Part shown: positions 56,088 through 64,000 of the stretch, piece by piece
Numbering within the stretch: position 1 is the first letter of the stretch
Layout: each line of letters begins with the position of its first letter
Assembly (NCBI RefSeq): GCF_003073175.1
Contig: NZ_QBBX01000013.1
Coordinates: 30,984 to 94,983, forward strand
Direction: 5' to 3'
Source of the DNA: Peribacillus acanthi
GTDB taxonomy: Bacteria > Bacillota > Bacilli > Bacillales > DSM-1321
Length of the DNA: 64,000 bases
Position numbers and translations under genes: made by a program
Notes under the pieces: generated by a model
What the model was told of the DNA's origin: nothing
Seen by the model: only the letters and a program-made list of their open reading frames with translations
Databases searched by the model: none

Positions 56088-57716
56088 TTAAAGGTGATTG
56101 TCCACCACCTTAAATACCTGGATTTTCTGTTCAAGGTCCTTAGACAGCTCATCGAGTTGGCGAATAACGTTGTTCAAATCATCGATTGCTTCATTGGTGG
56201 ACATACTCATCTCGGTCACTTTATTCACGTTGACCTTCATGATTCCATTTAAATACTCCATATGCGCGCTACACTCAAAGATGAAATCGGAAAGCTTAAT
56301 CAATTCCTGTTCCTTCAAGGAATGAGGATTCTCTAGACCATCCGCTATCTCCTTGTACTTCCTTTGTATTTCCTCCACTTGCAGGTCAATATCATGAAAC
56401 AGTTCTCTTGAATCGAAGGTCATGGAGCTTGACACTTGATCCATCATCTTGAAGAACGAATTGACCGTCTCAGCAATCAAAGAGGAGACAATCATGACCG
56501 AATGTATTCTTTCCTTCACCTGGCTGACCAATAGCGAAAAATCGTCGCTCATCTTGTTTAATTGCATGGAGATGTCTCCCCATTCATTGTGCTGGTCGAT
56601 ATGAAGACGCCCTGTAAGGTCCCCGGTTGCAATTTCATTGATAAGCGCATTAATGGTCGATAAAGGTTCCAAATGCTTTCGGGTCACAAGTCGGAGCACC
56701 AAGAAAATAATGATAAAAGCCATGGTGAAGGAAAAGATTAACACCATCCGTAATTTCTCCAACAGGGCATCATGGCGGCTATAGTCCGTTACGACGGTAA
56801 TTAGTTTGTCATGAGAAATCGGAATGTAGAACTTTTTGTATCGCTTGCCATCCATCACGAATTTGAAGCTTTGGCTTTCATGAGAATCCTGGACTTTATG
56901 GATATACTCATAATCCTTTTGGGTGCCCATGGTATTTCGTCCATGCAAGATCGGCAAGTCCCGATCGGGTTCTACGACCTGGTTTCCTCTCCCCTTTAAC
57001 ATCGCATTCATATTGATGATGGATACTTCTTTCAGCTCACTAGAATCGACGATGTTCTGAATCATAGAGTCCGGTCCTGAATCTTTCATAGATTCATAGA
57101 GATCCTTATCGAGGATGTACGGATTGATCATGTAATCGGTGGATCCATCGTAAAAGTATGCGTATTTGAAATACTTGTCTTCCCATTCGGACCTTGAAAC
57201 AGGACCTGACCAAAAGTTTTCTCGGTAATACCCTTTGCCGACATCGACTTCTCGTCCTGCCATAAGATCCTCGAAGGCCTCATTCCAATAGCTCCAATCC
57301 TTCGTATCCAGTCCTAGCTCATGGGGGTCAGAGGACTGGGCGACGATAATCTTTCCTTCTCTTTTTACAAAAAGAGAGATGTCATAGAGTCCTAGTTTTT
57401 CCTTTAGAGCCACTAGGTCCTCCCTACTCACTTCCTGGATCTTCTTGCCTTCTAGCTCCTTGGATATCTCCAAGGAGGAGAGATATAACTTCTCGTCTAT
57501 TAATCTTTCAATCGTCACCTTGGAATTCATGCTTGTATCCATGGCTCCCTTGACGATCTTGGCTGTATTGAACACATGTTCATATAGGAAATGGTCGATG
57601 TCCTTATCCACCATTTTGGGGAACATCAGTACAAATGATGAACACACCACTATTAGTATCATCGCGATCGCCGACAAAGTCTGCCCGATCACGGTTTTCT
57701 TTTTTATCATCCTCAT
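56088..57716 (-). CDS. Membrane sensor with extracellular domain, HAMP and coiled coil
   Basis: A 542-residue receptor-like protein; GAGGTGG precedes ATG 57716, preferred over GTG 57725. Two membrane helices (about 10-30 and 325-345) flank a large extracellular domain of about 290 residues, probably a double Cache-like fold. A HAMP domain follows, then a helical cytoplasmic part (about 400-540) with coiled-coil character, but without the chemoreceptor hairpin tip, kinase, cyclase or phosphatase domain. It may pass a signal to the neighbouring HD-GYP/HATPase or RsbR-like proteins. The gap to the HD-GYP gene is about 100 bases. Confidence 0.82.
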   Translation of the reverse strand: MRMIKKKTVIGQTLSAIAMILIVVCSSFVLMFPKMVDKDIDHFLYEHVFNTAKIVKGAMDTSMNSKVTIERLIDEKLYLSSLEISKELEGKKIQEVSREDLVALKEKLGLYDISLFVKREGKIIVAQSSDPHELGLDTKDWSYWNEAFEDLMAGREVDVGKGYYRENFWSGPVSRSEWEDKYFKYAYFYDGSTDYMINPYILDKDLYESMKDSGPDSMIQNIVDSSELKEVSIINMNAMLKGRGNQVVEPDRDLPILHGRNTMGTQKDYEYIHKVQDSHESQSFKFVMDGKRYKKFYIPISHDKLITVVTDYSRHDALLEKLRMVLIFSFTMAFIIIFLVLRLVTRKHLEPLSTINALINEIATGDLTGRLHIDQHNEWGDISMQLNKMSDDFSLLVSQVKERIHSVMIVSSLIAETVNSFFKMMDQVSSSMTFDSRELFHDIDLQVEEIQRKYKEIADGLENPHSLKEQELIKLSDFIFECSAHMEYLNGIMKVNVNKVTEMSMSTNEAIDDLNNVIRQLDELSKDLEQKIQVFKVVDNHL

Positions 57717-57815
57717 AGAGTCCACCTCAACTTGGAAACTCCTCGTCGCCTGGTTCGTTTCTGATATTTTTCATGGGTTCCTGTTAAAAGGAATTGTGGA
57801 TGAAAGGGGCGTCCT

Positions 57816-59888
57816 TCATTCACGATTTGCCACCTTCGCCTCCAAAATCACGGTAGTCCCTTCCTTGCTCGTATAGAGGGCGATTTTGTCCAATAGCTTA
57901 AGCATGAGCCCAAAACCATGCCCCATAGACATCTTCGTCGAATATCCCTCGAGAAGCGTGGACCTTGGCAGCTCGCTCAGTTTAATGCCGCTTCCCTTAT
58001 CCTCGACGATTACCTTGATCCACCCGTCATTTAGGTAAACCTTCATTTTGCCTTCCGTGGCATGTTTTAGCACATTGGTCACCGCTTCAGAGACGGATAG
58101 CAGGATATTATATCGCTTTTTGTCCTCGATTAAACAGCCTTCCAAGAGGCGTTCCACTGTTTTTCGGCAGAGGGAGACATCCTCTTTTTCTTGAACGGAC
58201 ACTTCCTGAATCTTTTCTTCGGAATAGTACTTGTCCAATTCATCCTTTTCCAACAGCAAAAGCTTGCCTTGGGTGACCGAATGGATGACGTCTCGGTAAA
58301 TTCGACGAATCTTGACTTCTTGCTTGTTTTCGTATTCGATGAAATTGCTGACATCAAAGAACAAAACATACACCTTCGAACCGATGACGACCCAGTGGAT
58401 GTTATAGATTTTTTTCGAAGAGGGATCCTGGATGAATTCATGTTTGGATTCATACTCATCCGCCCCCTCTTTCATTAAAGTAACGACATAATCCCGGCAT
58501 GGAATCCCAGTTGGCTCCCCGTTCAGTTTAAGGAACTCCCCATCCTGGAAATAGACGATATGACCTGCGCCGAAATCCCGCAATAATTTACTGTCATTGA
58601 ATTTGTTGTTGATCTCCCCCATCACTTTCTCTTCCATCACTTGATCATCGATTCTTTGGGATGGCTGGGAGATTGCTTTGAAATCGGAGATGCGGAGGAC
58701 TAACCCAACAAGCTCAGGATCCAATTTGTTTTCCATCAGACTTTGAAAGGCAGCCTTCAGGTTCCTGTCCTTGGATGCATGGACTAAATGATCATATTCA
58801 TTGGCCACGGCGATGATTCGTGCACCGAGCGGGATGTCCTGTCCTTGTTTCCCTTCTGGATATCCTTTTCCATCCCACTGCTCATGATGGAAGCGAATGT
58901 ACTCTACCGATTTAGAGAACCCAGAAACCTCCTCAACCATGTTTGCCCCCAATTCTGGATGCTGACGATATTGTCTCTCTTCATCAAGAGTCAAGGGCCC
59001 ACGTTTATTGAAGATCCCTTGTTTGATCTGTAGTTTGCCGATATCATGCAAGATGGCTGCATAATGGATCGCATCGATTTCCTCTTGAGGCAGTTTCAAT
59101 TCTTCTGCGATGGTTTTCGCCAAATTTCCGACCCTCGTCGAATGCCCACTCATGGTGTTCAATTTTTGCTCGACGAAATGGGTGATGGTCTCTAGGGAGG
59201 TGGTGTACGTCTTCCTAAGATTGATGAAAAGCTGGAACGAATGCCTCAATGCGAGGAAAACCCCCACCACAAATCCTGTTTCAATCCAGAATTGTAGGGT
59301 ATCCTGTGAGTCATATACAGACACAAGTCTTAGCCCCAAAACCGTCGTGACGGCAAACCCCAAAAAGGAGTCCATGATGCCGTTCACCCAAGATTCCCAC
59401 ATCTTGCGGCTATATAAAAAACTGATGCAAATCGAGGAGAGGGTGTATCCCACTACGATGTAAATGCCTGTTCCAACGATGAAAACTAGGATACTCCTCC
59501 AATCGGTTACTCGAAAAGCATCCGTCATGAATTGTTCCATGAAGAAACCGGTCAACACCACGGTGATGGCAAATTGGCTAGCATTTAAGAGCCAGAGAAA
59601 AAACCTAAGTTTATATAGGAATAATAAAAACAACGAAACCACCAAATCGATGATTAACGCTTCTGGTATGCCGAAGTGGACGAGTGCCAGCATAGTAAAA
59701 ATGGTAGAACCCGAAAGTTCTACCCCATTTGGGAGTTCCACATGGTATTTTTCCAATGCCCCGGCAATGATGGCCAAGGTTATGATGCTGGGGATATGTA
59801 TGATACTTATTTCCATAAATTGTGCAAGGATCAGCACAATGCCTATCGACACAAAGCAGGAAAAGAAGATTTTTGCCTTCATAGGCAT
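57816..59888 (-). CDS. HD-GYP phosphodiesterase fused to an HATPase (anti-sigma kinase-like) domain
   Basis: A 690-residue multi-domain protein. AAGGTG is 8 bases before ATG 59888, preferred over GTG 59897. Several membrane helices occupy about residues 8-225. The HD-GYP domain follows, with HD at about 281-282 (ILHDIGKLQ) and GYP at 342-344 (DGKGYPEG), the signature of c-di-GMP phosphodiesterases. A PAS-like region lies at about 420-540. The C-terminal ~110 residues form an HATPase_c domain of the RsbW/SpoIIAB type (LSVSEAVTNVLKHA, VEDKGSGI, GHGFGLMLKL). The fusion joins c-di-GMP breakdown with a partner-switch kinase in one polypeptide. It lies in an operon led by a c-di-GMP riboswitch. Confidence 0.92.
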   Translation of the reverse strand: MPMKAKIFFSCFVSIGIVLILAQFMEISIIHIPSIITLAIIAGALEKYHVELPNGVELSGSTIFTMLALVHFGIPEALIIDLVVSLFLLFLYKLRFFLWLLNASQFAITVVLTGFFMEQFMTDAFRVTDWRSILVFIVGTGIYIVVGYTLSSICISFLYSRKMWESWVNGIMDSFLGFAVTTVLGLRLVSVYDSQDTLQFWIETGFVVGVFLALRHSFQLFINLRKTYTTSLETITHFVEQKLNTMSGHSTRVGNLAKTIAEELKLPQEEIDAIHYAAILHDIGKLQIKQGIFNKRGPLTLDEERQYRQHPELGANMVEEVSGFSKSVEYIRFHHEQWDGKGYPEGKQGQDIPLGARIIAVANEYDHLVHASKDRNLKAAFQSLMENKLDPELVGLVLRISDFKAISQPSQRIDDQVMEEKVMGEINNKFNDSKLLRDFGAGHIVYFQDGEFLKLNGEPTGIPCRDYVVTLMKEGADEYESKHEFIQDPSSKKIYNIHWVVIGSKVYVLFFDVSNFIEYENKQEVKIRRIYRDVIHSVTQGKLLLLEKDELDKYYSEEKIQEVSVQEKEDVSLCRKTVERLLEGCLIEDKKRYNILLSVSEAVTNVLKHATEGKMKVYLNDGWIKVIVEDKGSGIKLSELPRSTLLEGYSTKMSMGHGFGLMLKLLDKIALYTSKEGTTVILEAKVANRE

Positions 59889-59969
59889 AGTGATCACACC
59901 TTTATAAAAAAATTGGGGGTAGGAATATCCTAGAATCTATCAAATACTTTACAATTCCATCTCTTAAAA

Positions 59970-60047
59970 TTATTTGATAGGGAACTTAGAGACAGCGCTT
60001 AGTACCAATGCAGCCATAGTAGCCCAAAATAGAATCTTTTGTTTCAT
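59970..60047 (-). CDS. 25-residue hydrophobic peptide gene
   Basis: A very short gene with an unusually strong ribosome site, AGGAGG at 60055-60060, 7 bases from ATG 60047. The product starts MKQKILFWATMAALVLSAVS and ends KFPIK, then TAA. The basic N-terminus, hydrophobic core and short basic tail resemble signal-peptide-like or autoinducer precursor peptides, such as short AgrD-like pheromones, or a regulatory small membrane protein. It lies between the DUF5317 gene and the HD-GYP/HATPase gene, which would be translated from the same riboswitch-led message. No cysteine or serine-rich ring motif is obvious, so its type is open. Confidence 0.72.
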   Translation of the reverse strand: MKQKILFWATMAALVLSAVSKFPIK

Positions 60048-60186
60048 GATATCTCCTCCTTGTCCATATCCTGGCGATCCTAAAGGAAAGCCGGCAAGCC
60101 CTTGTGAAGCTTGGTGATAAAAATAGATAAGTCATTGAGAAACAATAAGAGTTTGGATCATCCCTACCCCCAATATGTAAAACCCT

Positions 60187-60753
60187 TCATCCTTGCTCCT
60201 TTTTCATCCTGATATAGACGAACCTTGCGACACCAACGGTCACCAAGATGTCCCCTATGCTCACCACGACCCTCTTGAAGGAATAGGGAGGCTTCAATGG
60301 AAAGATATCCCCCAACCAAGAGAAATGGGTCGAGCTATCCATCAAGACATGCTTGGAAAGACCTTCTTCCATAGTAGGGATCAAGTGGGACAATCCGATG
60401 AAATCGATGGCGTCTGATGATACAGGCATCCTCCCGCCATTTGCCATGATTACGATGAAGTTCAGGAGTATTCCTAGTCCAATCAGGGTGAATCCTTCGA
60501 TTTTTCGGTTTGCCCAGATGGCAAAGGCCAGAACGAGGTACGTTACCGTCAACCAAATGTCCCCCGTCAATTTATAGAAGAGGAATCTATCATCCAACAG
60601 TATCACCAACGCCTGTACAAGAAAGCTGCCGATGATGAAAGAAGGATAGTGGATTTCTGTCCTCGATAAATGAGTAAGAGACCCTTTTTTCAGGAATCCG
60701 ATGAGGATGGCCAATATCACAACCTCATAAATCAAACCATCACGTCCGTTCAT
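60187..60753 (-). CDS. DUF5317 membrane protein
   Basis: A 188-residue integral membrane protein that matches DUF5317 in my recollection: five to six hydrophobic segments, the loop VIMANGGRMPVSSDAIDFIG in the middle and the conserved WLGDIFPLKPPY block near the end. The start is uncertain: ATG 60753 has a poor ribosome site and a TTG six codons later follows GGACG. It is the first gene after the c-di-GMP riboswitch and terminator. DUF5317 genes often occur beside HD-domain signalling proteins, as here; a role as transporter, protease-like peptide processor or sensor is unproven. Confidence 0.82.
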   Translation of the reverse strand: MNGRDGLIYEVVILAILIGFLKKGSLTHLSRTEIHYPSFIIGSFLVQALVILLDDRFLFYKLTGDIWLTVTYLVLAFAIWANRKIEGFTLIGLGILLNFIVIMANGGRMPVSSDAIDFIGLSHLIPTMEEGLSKHVLMDSSTHFSWLGDIFPLKPPYSFKRVVVSIGDILVTVGVARFVYIRMKKEQG

Positions 60754-60817
60754 TCATAATTTTCAAGGTATTTCGGTAGCAACAGTTCCTATCGTATGAC
60801 CATTTTTAGATAAAAAA
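60754..60817. other. Leader between riboswitch terminator and DUF5317
   Basis: Short spacer of about 64 bases downstream of the terminator's T tract with no extra feature. Confidence 0.4.
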
Positions 60818-60847
60818 ATCTTGCGACTAGGGAGAGGGTCGCAAGAT
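60811..60847 (-). terminator. Riboswitch expression-platform terminator
   Basis: ATCTTGCGAC (60818-60827) and GTCGCAAGAT (60838-60847) form a perfect 10-bp stem; on the minus strand a run of seven T follows (60812-60818). It lies between the aptamer and the DUF5317 gene. Confidence 0.88.
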
Positions 60848-60902
60848 GTATAACACCAGCTTGCCACATGTGGAATTGTGACACCGATGGGTATTATCCA
60901 GA

Positions 60903-60985
60903 ATCATTGCAACCCGGCTACCATAGAGTGACAGATCTCCTTAGGTCCGTGGTTTTGCGTCGTTGCCTTTCGACAAGTTTGCCTA
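60903..60985 (-). promoter_or_regulatory. Cyclic-di-GMP-I (GEMM-I) riboswitch, second copy
   Basis: Read on the minus strand: GGCAAAC, GGCAACGACGCAAAACCACGG (21 bases; key part GACGCAAAACC), ACCTAAGG, then ATGGTAGCCGGGTTGC. This matches the conserved core of the c-di-GMP-I aptamer, including GACGCAAA, the CCACGG.CCTAA segment and the GGTAGCC.GGTTGC terminal helix. About 55 bases separate it from a perfect terminator, so it should control readthrough into the DUF5317/peptide/HD-GYP operon. Feedback is likely, because the operon encodes a c-di-GMP phosphodiesterase. Confidence 0.9.
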
Positions 60986-61273
60986 TGAAAAATAGAAATA
61001 ACCTCTATGGTTCATTTTCTCTGAATGAGCCCATAAGGATTTCTTAACAGATAGAAATTTTAAGAAAATAGGATACAAGGCCGATGAATGGTTCGGGTTA
61101 ATAGAAAGGGGTTGGGAAGCCCTTCCTAAACAAGTGTTGGAAGGGTAGGTTAGGGTAGAAGAAGGCAATCGATGGAATGAGATGAAATCACTTGAGCTCC
61201 ATCCCGATCAAAGGATTGCCTTAAATGGTTTTATAGATACATAGGAATGGGCTATCACAAGGAGACATGCCTT
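60986..61273. other. Upstream region of the riboswitch
   Basis: About 290 bases without a supported gene; it should contain the minus-strand promoter of the riboswitch transcript, but no strong -35/-10 pair was picked out by eye. Confidence 0.35.
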
Positions 61274-61453
61274 CTAGCTTGTTGCCATCTCAGGCATGTC
61301 CAGGCTCGTTGAGGAAGGTCTTGGCATAAGCAACCCATCCACGTTGAACTCCTTCGCGACAATCCATTTAATCAGTTGGATTTCCTCCAACGTCAAATCA
61401 CGCTTCAAGGTTTCTTGATACTTTAGAATAAGTTCCATGTATCGGTTGGTCAT
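61274..61453 (-). CDS. Small helical protein
   Basis: A 59-residue protein. AAGGAG is 11 bases before ATG 61453; a GTG at 61465 overlaps that ribosome site and is less likely. The first 40 residues are helical and amphipathic (YMELILKYQETLKRDLTLEE), the tail is serine/proline rich (MPRPSSTSLDMPEMATS). The size and charge suggest a small regulator, but no family was recognised. It stands between the LytTR regulator and the riboswitch on the same strand. Confidence 0.62.
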   Translation of the reverse strand: MTNRYMELILKYQETLKRDLTLEEIQLIKWIVAKEFNVDGLLMPRPSSTSLDMPEMATS

Positions 61454-61661
61454 TCTAATGGACACTCCTTAGATAAAGTTACAAAAATCTTTTCCCGCTA
61501 AATCACCTATATATTCTACCATCTTCCCCTATTTTCCTTCTAACCCTATTCAATATTTTTATAATTCAAAATCTTTCAAGTGCCATTAGAACCATTTCCA
61601 TCCCATAAGCCGTAAAAGACGTGGTGCCTTAACGAGTACCCTACCCTTTCCCATCCTCTCA
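61454..61661. other. Spacer between regulator and small gene
   Basis: About 210 bases, T- and C-rich on the plus strand, holding the promoter of the small gene at most; no gene or strong hairpin seen. Confidence 0.3.
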
Positions 61662-62396
61662 CTACTCCCCCATCAGTGCCTGCACTTCTTGTATTTTCAA
61701 TTTAGAAATGTGGGCAGCCTTGTCACAATCAGCAAAGAACCCTAGGTATGTTTCGCCAGAAGGCTCGATTTTTAGCATCTTTCTTAAGTTCACCACAAAA
61801 GAACGGTGTGTCTTGTAGAAATACCTTGGCAATCTCTCCTCGATTTCTTGAAGGCTCTCCAAGGTCTCAAACCGATCATCCACTGTATGCAATACCGTTT
61901 TCTTCCCCTCTTTCTCGATAAAGAGGATGTCGTCCAACGTAAGATAGGAGTAGGAGCTGTTACTTTTGAAAATGAACCGGTTCCCGCTCTTTTTGGCTGG
62001 TTGATGAGATGCCAAGCTACGATAGGACTGTAGCGTCTTCTTGGCCTTTTCCAAAGCCATGAACAAACGGGAACGTTCCACAGGTTTCACGATATAGTCG
62101 GCTGCCGACAAAGTAAACGCCTCTACCGCAAAATCGTCATAACCGGTGGTGAAAATCACTTGTAATTCTGGCATGGACTCTCTGCATGTCTTGACGGCCT
62201 CCATGCCATTGACCTTTGGCATTTGGATATCGGCCAGGACGATTTCCGGACTTTCCTCTCTTATCTTTTGAATGAGTGTGTCCCCGTCTGTTGCTTCCGC
62301 GACAACCTGGAAATCCGGCAAGTTACGAATGAAATGCGACAATATTTTCCTGGATGGTAAATCATCGTCTGCGATGATGATTTTGATTGGTTCCAT
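61662..62396 (-). CDS. LytTR-family response regulator (second)
   Basis: A 244-residue regulator. The start at ATG 62396 aligns with its paralogue at 30302 (MEPIKIIIADDD beside MKKINVLIADDD) and has GGGAGCGGG upstream; the frame is open further to 62453. The receiver has the acidic pocket IADDD, phospho-acceptor D in IVLADIQMPKVNG and K in VKPVE. The LytTR domain has DILFIEKEGKKT and YFYKTHRSFVVNL. It follows a STAS gene and FapA-like gene on the same strand. Confidence 0.92.
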   Translation of the reverse strand: MEPIKIIIADDDLPSRKILSHFIRNLPDFQVVAEATDGDTLIQKIREESPEIVLADIQMPKVNGMEAVKTCRESMPELQVIFTTGYDDFAVEAFTLSAADYIVKPVERSRLFMALEKAKKTLQSYRSLASHQPAKKSGNRFIFKSNSSYSYLTLDDILFIEKEGKKTVLHTVDDRFETLESLQEIEERLPRYFYKTHRSFVVNLRKMLKIEPSGETYLGFFADCDKAAHISKLKIQEVQALMGE

Positions 62397-62449
62397 GAGC
62401 ATCCCGCTCCCTTCAGACAATATCGGCCCTTCACAAGCTGTCCTTGGAA

Positions 62450-62773
62450 TCAACCCACCAATTGGACCTTTTCTCCAAAGATTTCTTCCAGGTGCAGCAT
62501 CACGAATACTTCCTTCACCAATGGCTGAACGTTCCGTATTTCTATTTGGACATTCTCCTGATTCTTCTTGACCGTTTCAATCAAGTTGATAAGCAATCCG
62601 ATTCCAGTTGAGTCCACAAACGGAACCCCGCTTAAATCCAGATGGATTTCCGTAAAAGGAAGCAAGTTTGGAATGATTTCCTCTTCCATGATTTCCGAGA
62701 CATCGATATCCAGGTCGCCATTGAAGAACATTGATACCGACCAACCTTCCTTCACTAATTCATATGAAAACAT
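62450..62773 (-). CDS. STAS-domain protein
   Basis: A 107-residue single STAS domain with the conserved serine in VPFVDSTGIGLLI and beta-alpha pattern of anti-sigma antagonists. ATGGGG-type ribosome site lies before the ATG. It lies 19 bases after the DUF342 gene and just before the LytTR regulator, and is a second candidate partner for the HATPase domain of the HD-GYP protein. Confidence 0.9.
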   Translation of the reverse strand: MFSYELVKEGWSVSMFFNGDLDIDVSEIMEEEIIPNLLPFTEIHLDLSGVPFVDSTGIGLLINLIETVKKNQENVQIEIRNVQPLVKEVFVMLHLEEIFGEKVQLVG

Positions 62774-62791
62774 GCGAAATCCCCATTTCCC

Positions 62792-64000
62792 TTAAAAAAT
62801 CAACTTCCCAGCATCATCCAACCTTGCGGTGACATACCTCATTTCAGCATGGAACGTATGCTTGGCTTTCCCTATTTGTATGACCGTGCCTTCCTTGACA
62901 AGGTCAATCTCGATTTTCCCATTGCTCGGCACAAAAATCTTCGTAATGACCCCGCCTTCAGAGCCGGTCTCCTTGATTTTCACTCCAAACCGCGAATAAA
63001 GTTCTCCACCTCTTAAGACCCCATGGATGGAGGTGGTTCCACCAGAATGGATCTTCGAGTTAAAACACCCTTGTCCCTGGATCGTCACGTCCCCTCCGCA
63101 ATAGATGGTGCTGTTTAGCGCGTACTTTAATTTCACCCGACATTCCCTGTCTTTAGTGGCATCATGTTTGTCAATCATTTCTGTGATCTTCTTCAGCAAT
63201 GCCTCCATCCGTTCCAAAGAGTGAAACTCATTGGTGATAGAGGAAAGGTAACAAAGCCTCAACTGCTCAGCTAGACTCAACCATTCCATGTCAAGAAGGT
63301 GGCTTCCTTTTTTACTCACCTCGATAAAGTGCACCAACGGGTTCATTATCGAATGGAACTTCTTGTCCAAAAGAATCTTGATGAGCGGAAAAAATCCTTT
63401 CTTCTTGTAATCACTCATTTTGAAGGCAGGCTGTTCCATCAGTTGTTGGATGGACCGAATCATTAGATTCATTTGGTCTCTGATGATAACAAGCAAGTTC
63501 ACCAGTTCCGCTGCATAAATGTTTTCCTTTCCGGAAGAAATCGTGCTGCCAATCACATTATTGTGAATGTGGATCGAACTTTTGGAGGAAATCGAAGACA
63601 AAAAGGCATTCTTGAATACATTGATGTCTCCATTTGCCTCAACGACCATCCCTTCATCAACGTTTCCCATAATGTCTACGTCGCCTTTAAAGCGAATATT
63701 GCCCGTAGAGAGGTTCACGTCATCGCGATGAACCAGCTTCTCGATGATGGAAATCTTGGTTAACAATCCATTTTGCTGGATGTGAGGGCGTCCGGTTTCA
63801 GTAGCCACGACCTTTGTTTCGTTTTCAATAAAGATGGTTCCATGTCCAGGCTGTACAATCGCAGGATAGACTGGTTCCGGTGAGATTGGTTCATTCAATA
63901 AGGACAATCCTGGGAGTCCTGGGACCTCTGGGTGGACCAACGCGATGACCTGCCCTTTATGCACGGTGGGAATTTCTAAGGATTCCCTAAAATCCATGGT
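62792..64000 (-). CDS. FapA (DUF342) family protein, 5' end beyond the window
   Basis: About 401 residues of a DUF342/FapA protein. The N-terminal domain appears truncated by the window edge (the frame is open to 63997, where MDFRESL reads like an internal segment of the family). The conserved core VHKGQVIALVHPEVPGLPG and the beta-helix-like repeats (GDINVFKNAFLSSI, HNNVIGSTISS, GGDVTIQGQGCFNSK) are present. A helical insert lies at about 165-280. FapA proteins are often found near flagellar and signalling genes; their molecular role is not settled. Confidence 0.88.
   Translation of the reverse strand, partial: TMDFRESLEIPTVHKGQVIALVHPEVPGLPGLSLLNEPISPEPVYPAIVQPGHGTIFIENETKVVATETGRPHIQQNGLLTKISIIEKLVHRDDVNLSTGNIRFKGDVDIMGNVDEGMVVEANGDINVFKNAFLSSISSKSSIHIHNNVIGSTISSGKENIYAAELVNLLVIIRDQMNLMIRSIQQLMEQPAFKMSDYKKKGFFPLIKILLDKKFHSIMNPLVHFIEVSKKGSHLLDMEWLSLAEQLRLCYLSSITNEFHSLERMEALLKKITEMIDKHDATKDRECRVKLKYALNSTIYCGGDVTIQGQGCFNSKIHSGGTTSIHGVLRGGELYSRFGVKIKETGSEGGVITKIFVPSNGKIEIDLVKEGTVIQIGKAKHTFHAEMRYVTARLDDAGKLIF

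Noticed and set aside
1..64000. CRISPR array, rRNA or tRNA genes
   Set aside because: No regularly spaced direct repeats and no rRNA- or tRNA-like sequence were recognised on either strand.

Overview
The window looks like chromosomal DNA of a low-GC Gram-positive spore-former (Bacillaceae; the genus cannot be fixed from this sequence). The grounds are strong AGGAGG-type ribosome binding sites, frequent TTG and GTG starts, a XerS-type recombinase, RsbR/SpoIIE/STAS stress-signalling proteins, a YdhK-like lipoprotein and two cyclic-di-GMP-I (GEMM) riboswitches. No rRNA, tRNA or CRISPR array was found.

Layout. 0.1-6.5 kb: a compact four-gene operon with two tandem bacterial dynamin-like GTPases, a small protein and a large membrane-associated protein, followed by an exported metallopeptidase. 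8.1-15.8 kb: an AT-rich accessory island with an AAA/DUF4143 ATPase, gene fragments, a coiled-coil TIR protein, an AbiF-like HEPN protein flanked by two copies of a structured RNA, and a tyrosine integrase. 16.4-31 kb: a c-di-GMP riboswitch whose gene (REC-PAS-GGDEF-EAL-LuxR) is split by a 6,516-bp Tn3-family transposon with 5-bp GAGTA target duplications; behind it lie a hybrid histidine kinase, a CheR methyltransferase, an EAL remnant and a LytTR response regulator. 31-41.7 kb: small membrane proteins, ydhK, a two-component system, and a zone of decaying genes (GNAT, integrase and DUF402 pseudogenes) mixed with small intact genes (DUF3221, RDD, CPCC, Nudix, histidine phosphatase) and a recurring hairpin.

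41.75-51.82 kb: a second Tn3-family element with three 38-bp terminal-type repeats. The outermost pair is bounded by ATATA duplications. Its transposase has a frameshift and a stop, and its passengers are mostly exported proteins. 52.7-53.9 kb: xerS. 53.9-64 kb, all on the minus strand: a signalling block of DUF342/FapA, STAS, LytTR regulator, a 60-aa protein, a second c-di-GMP riboswitch, DUF5317 membrane protein, a previously uncalled 25-aa hydrophobic peptide, an HD-GYP phosphodiesterase fused to an HATPase domain, a HAMP sensor, a STAS antagonist, a SpoIIE-type phosphatase and an RsbR-like protein. The gene content suggests a c-di-GMP-gated partner-switching pathway.

The strongest leads are the twin RNA-flanked AbiF locus, the riboswitch-led HD-GYP/peptide/partner-switch operon, the transposon-split c-di-GMP enzyme, the dynamin operon, and the three-ended Tn3 element.
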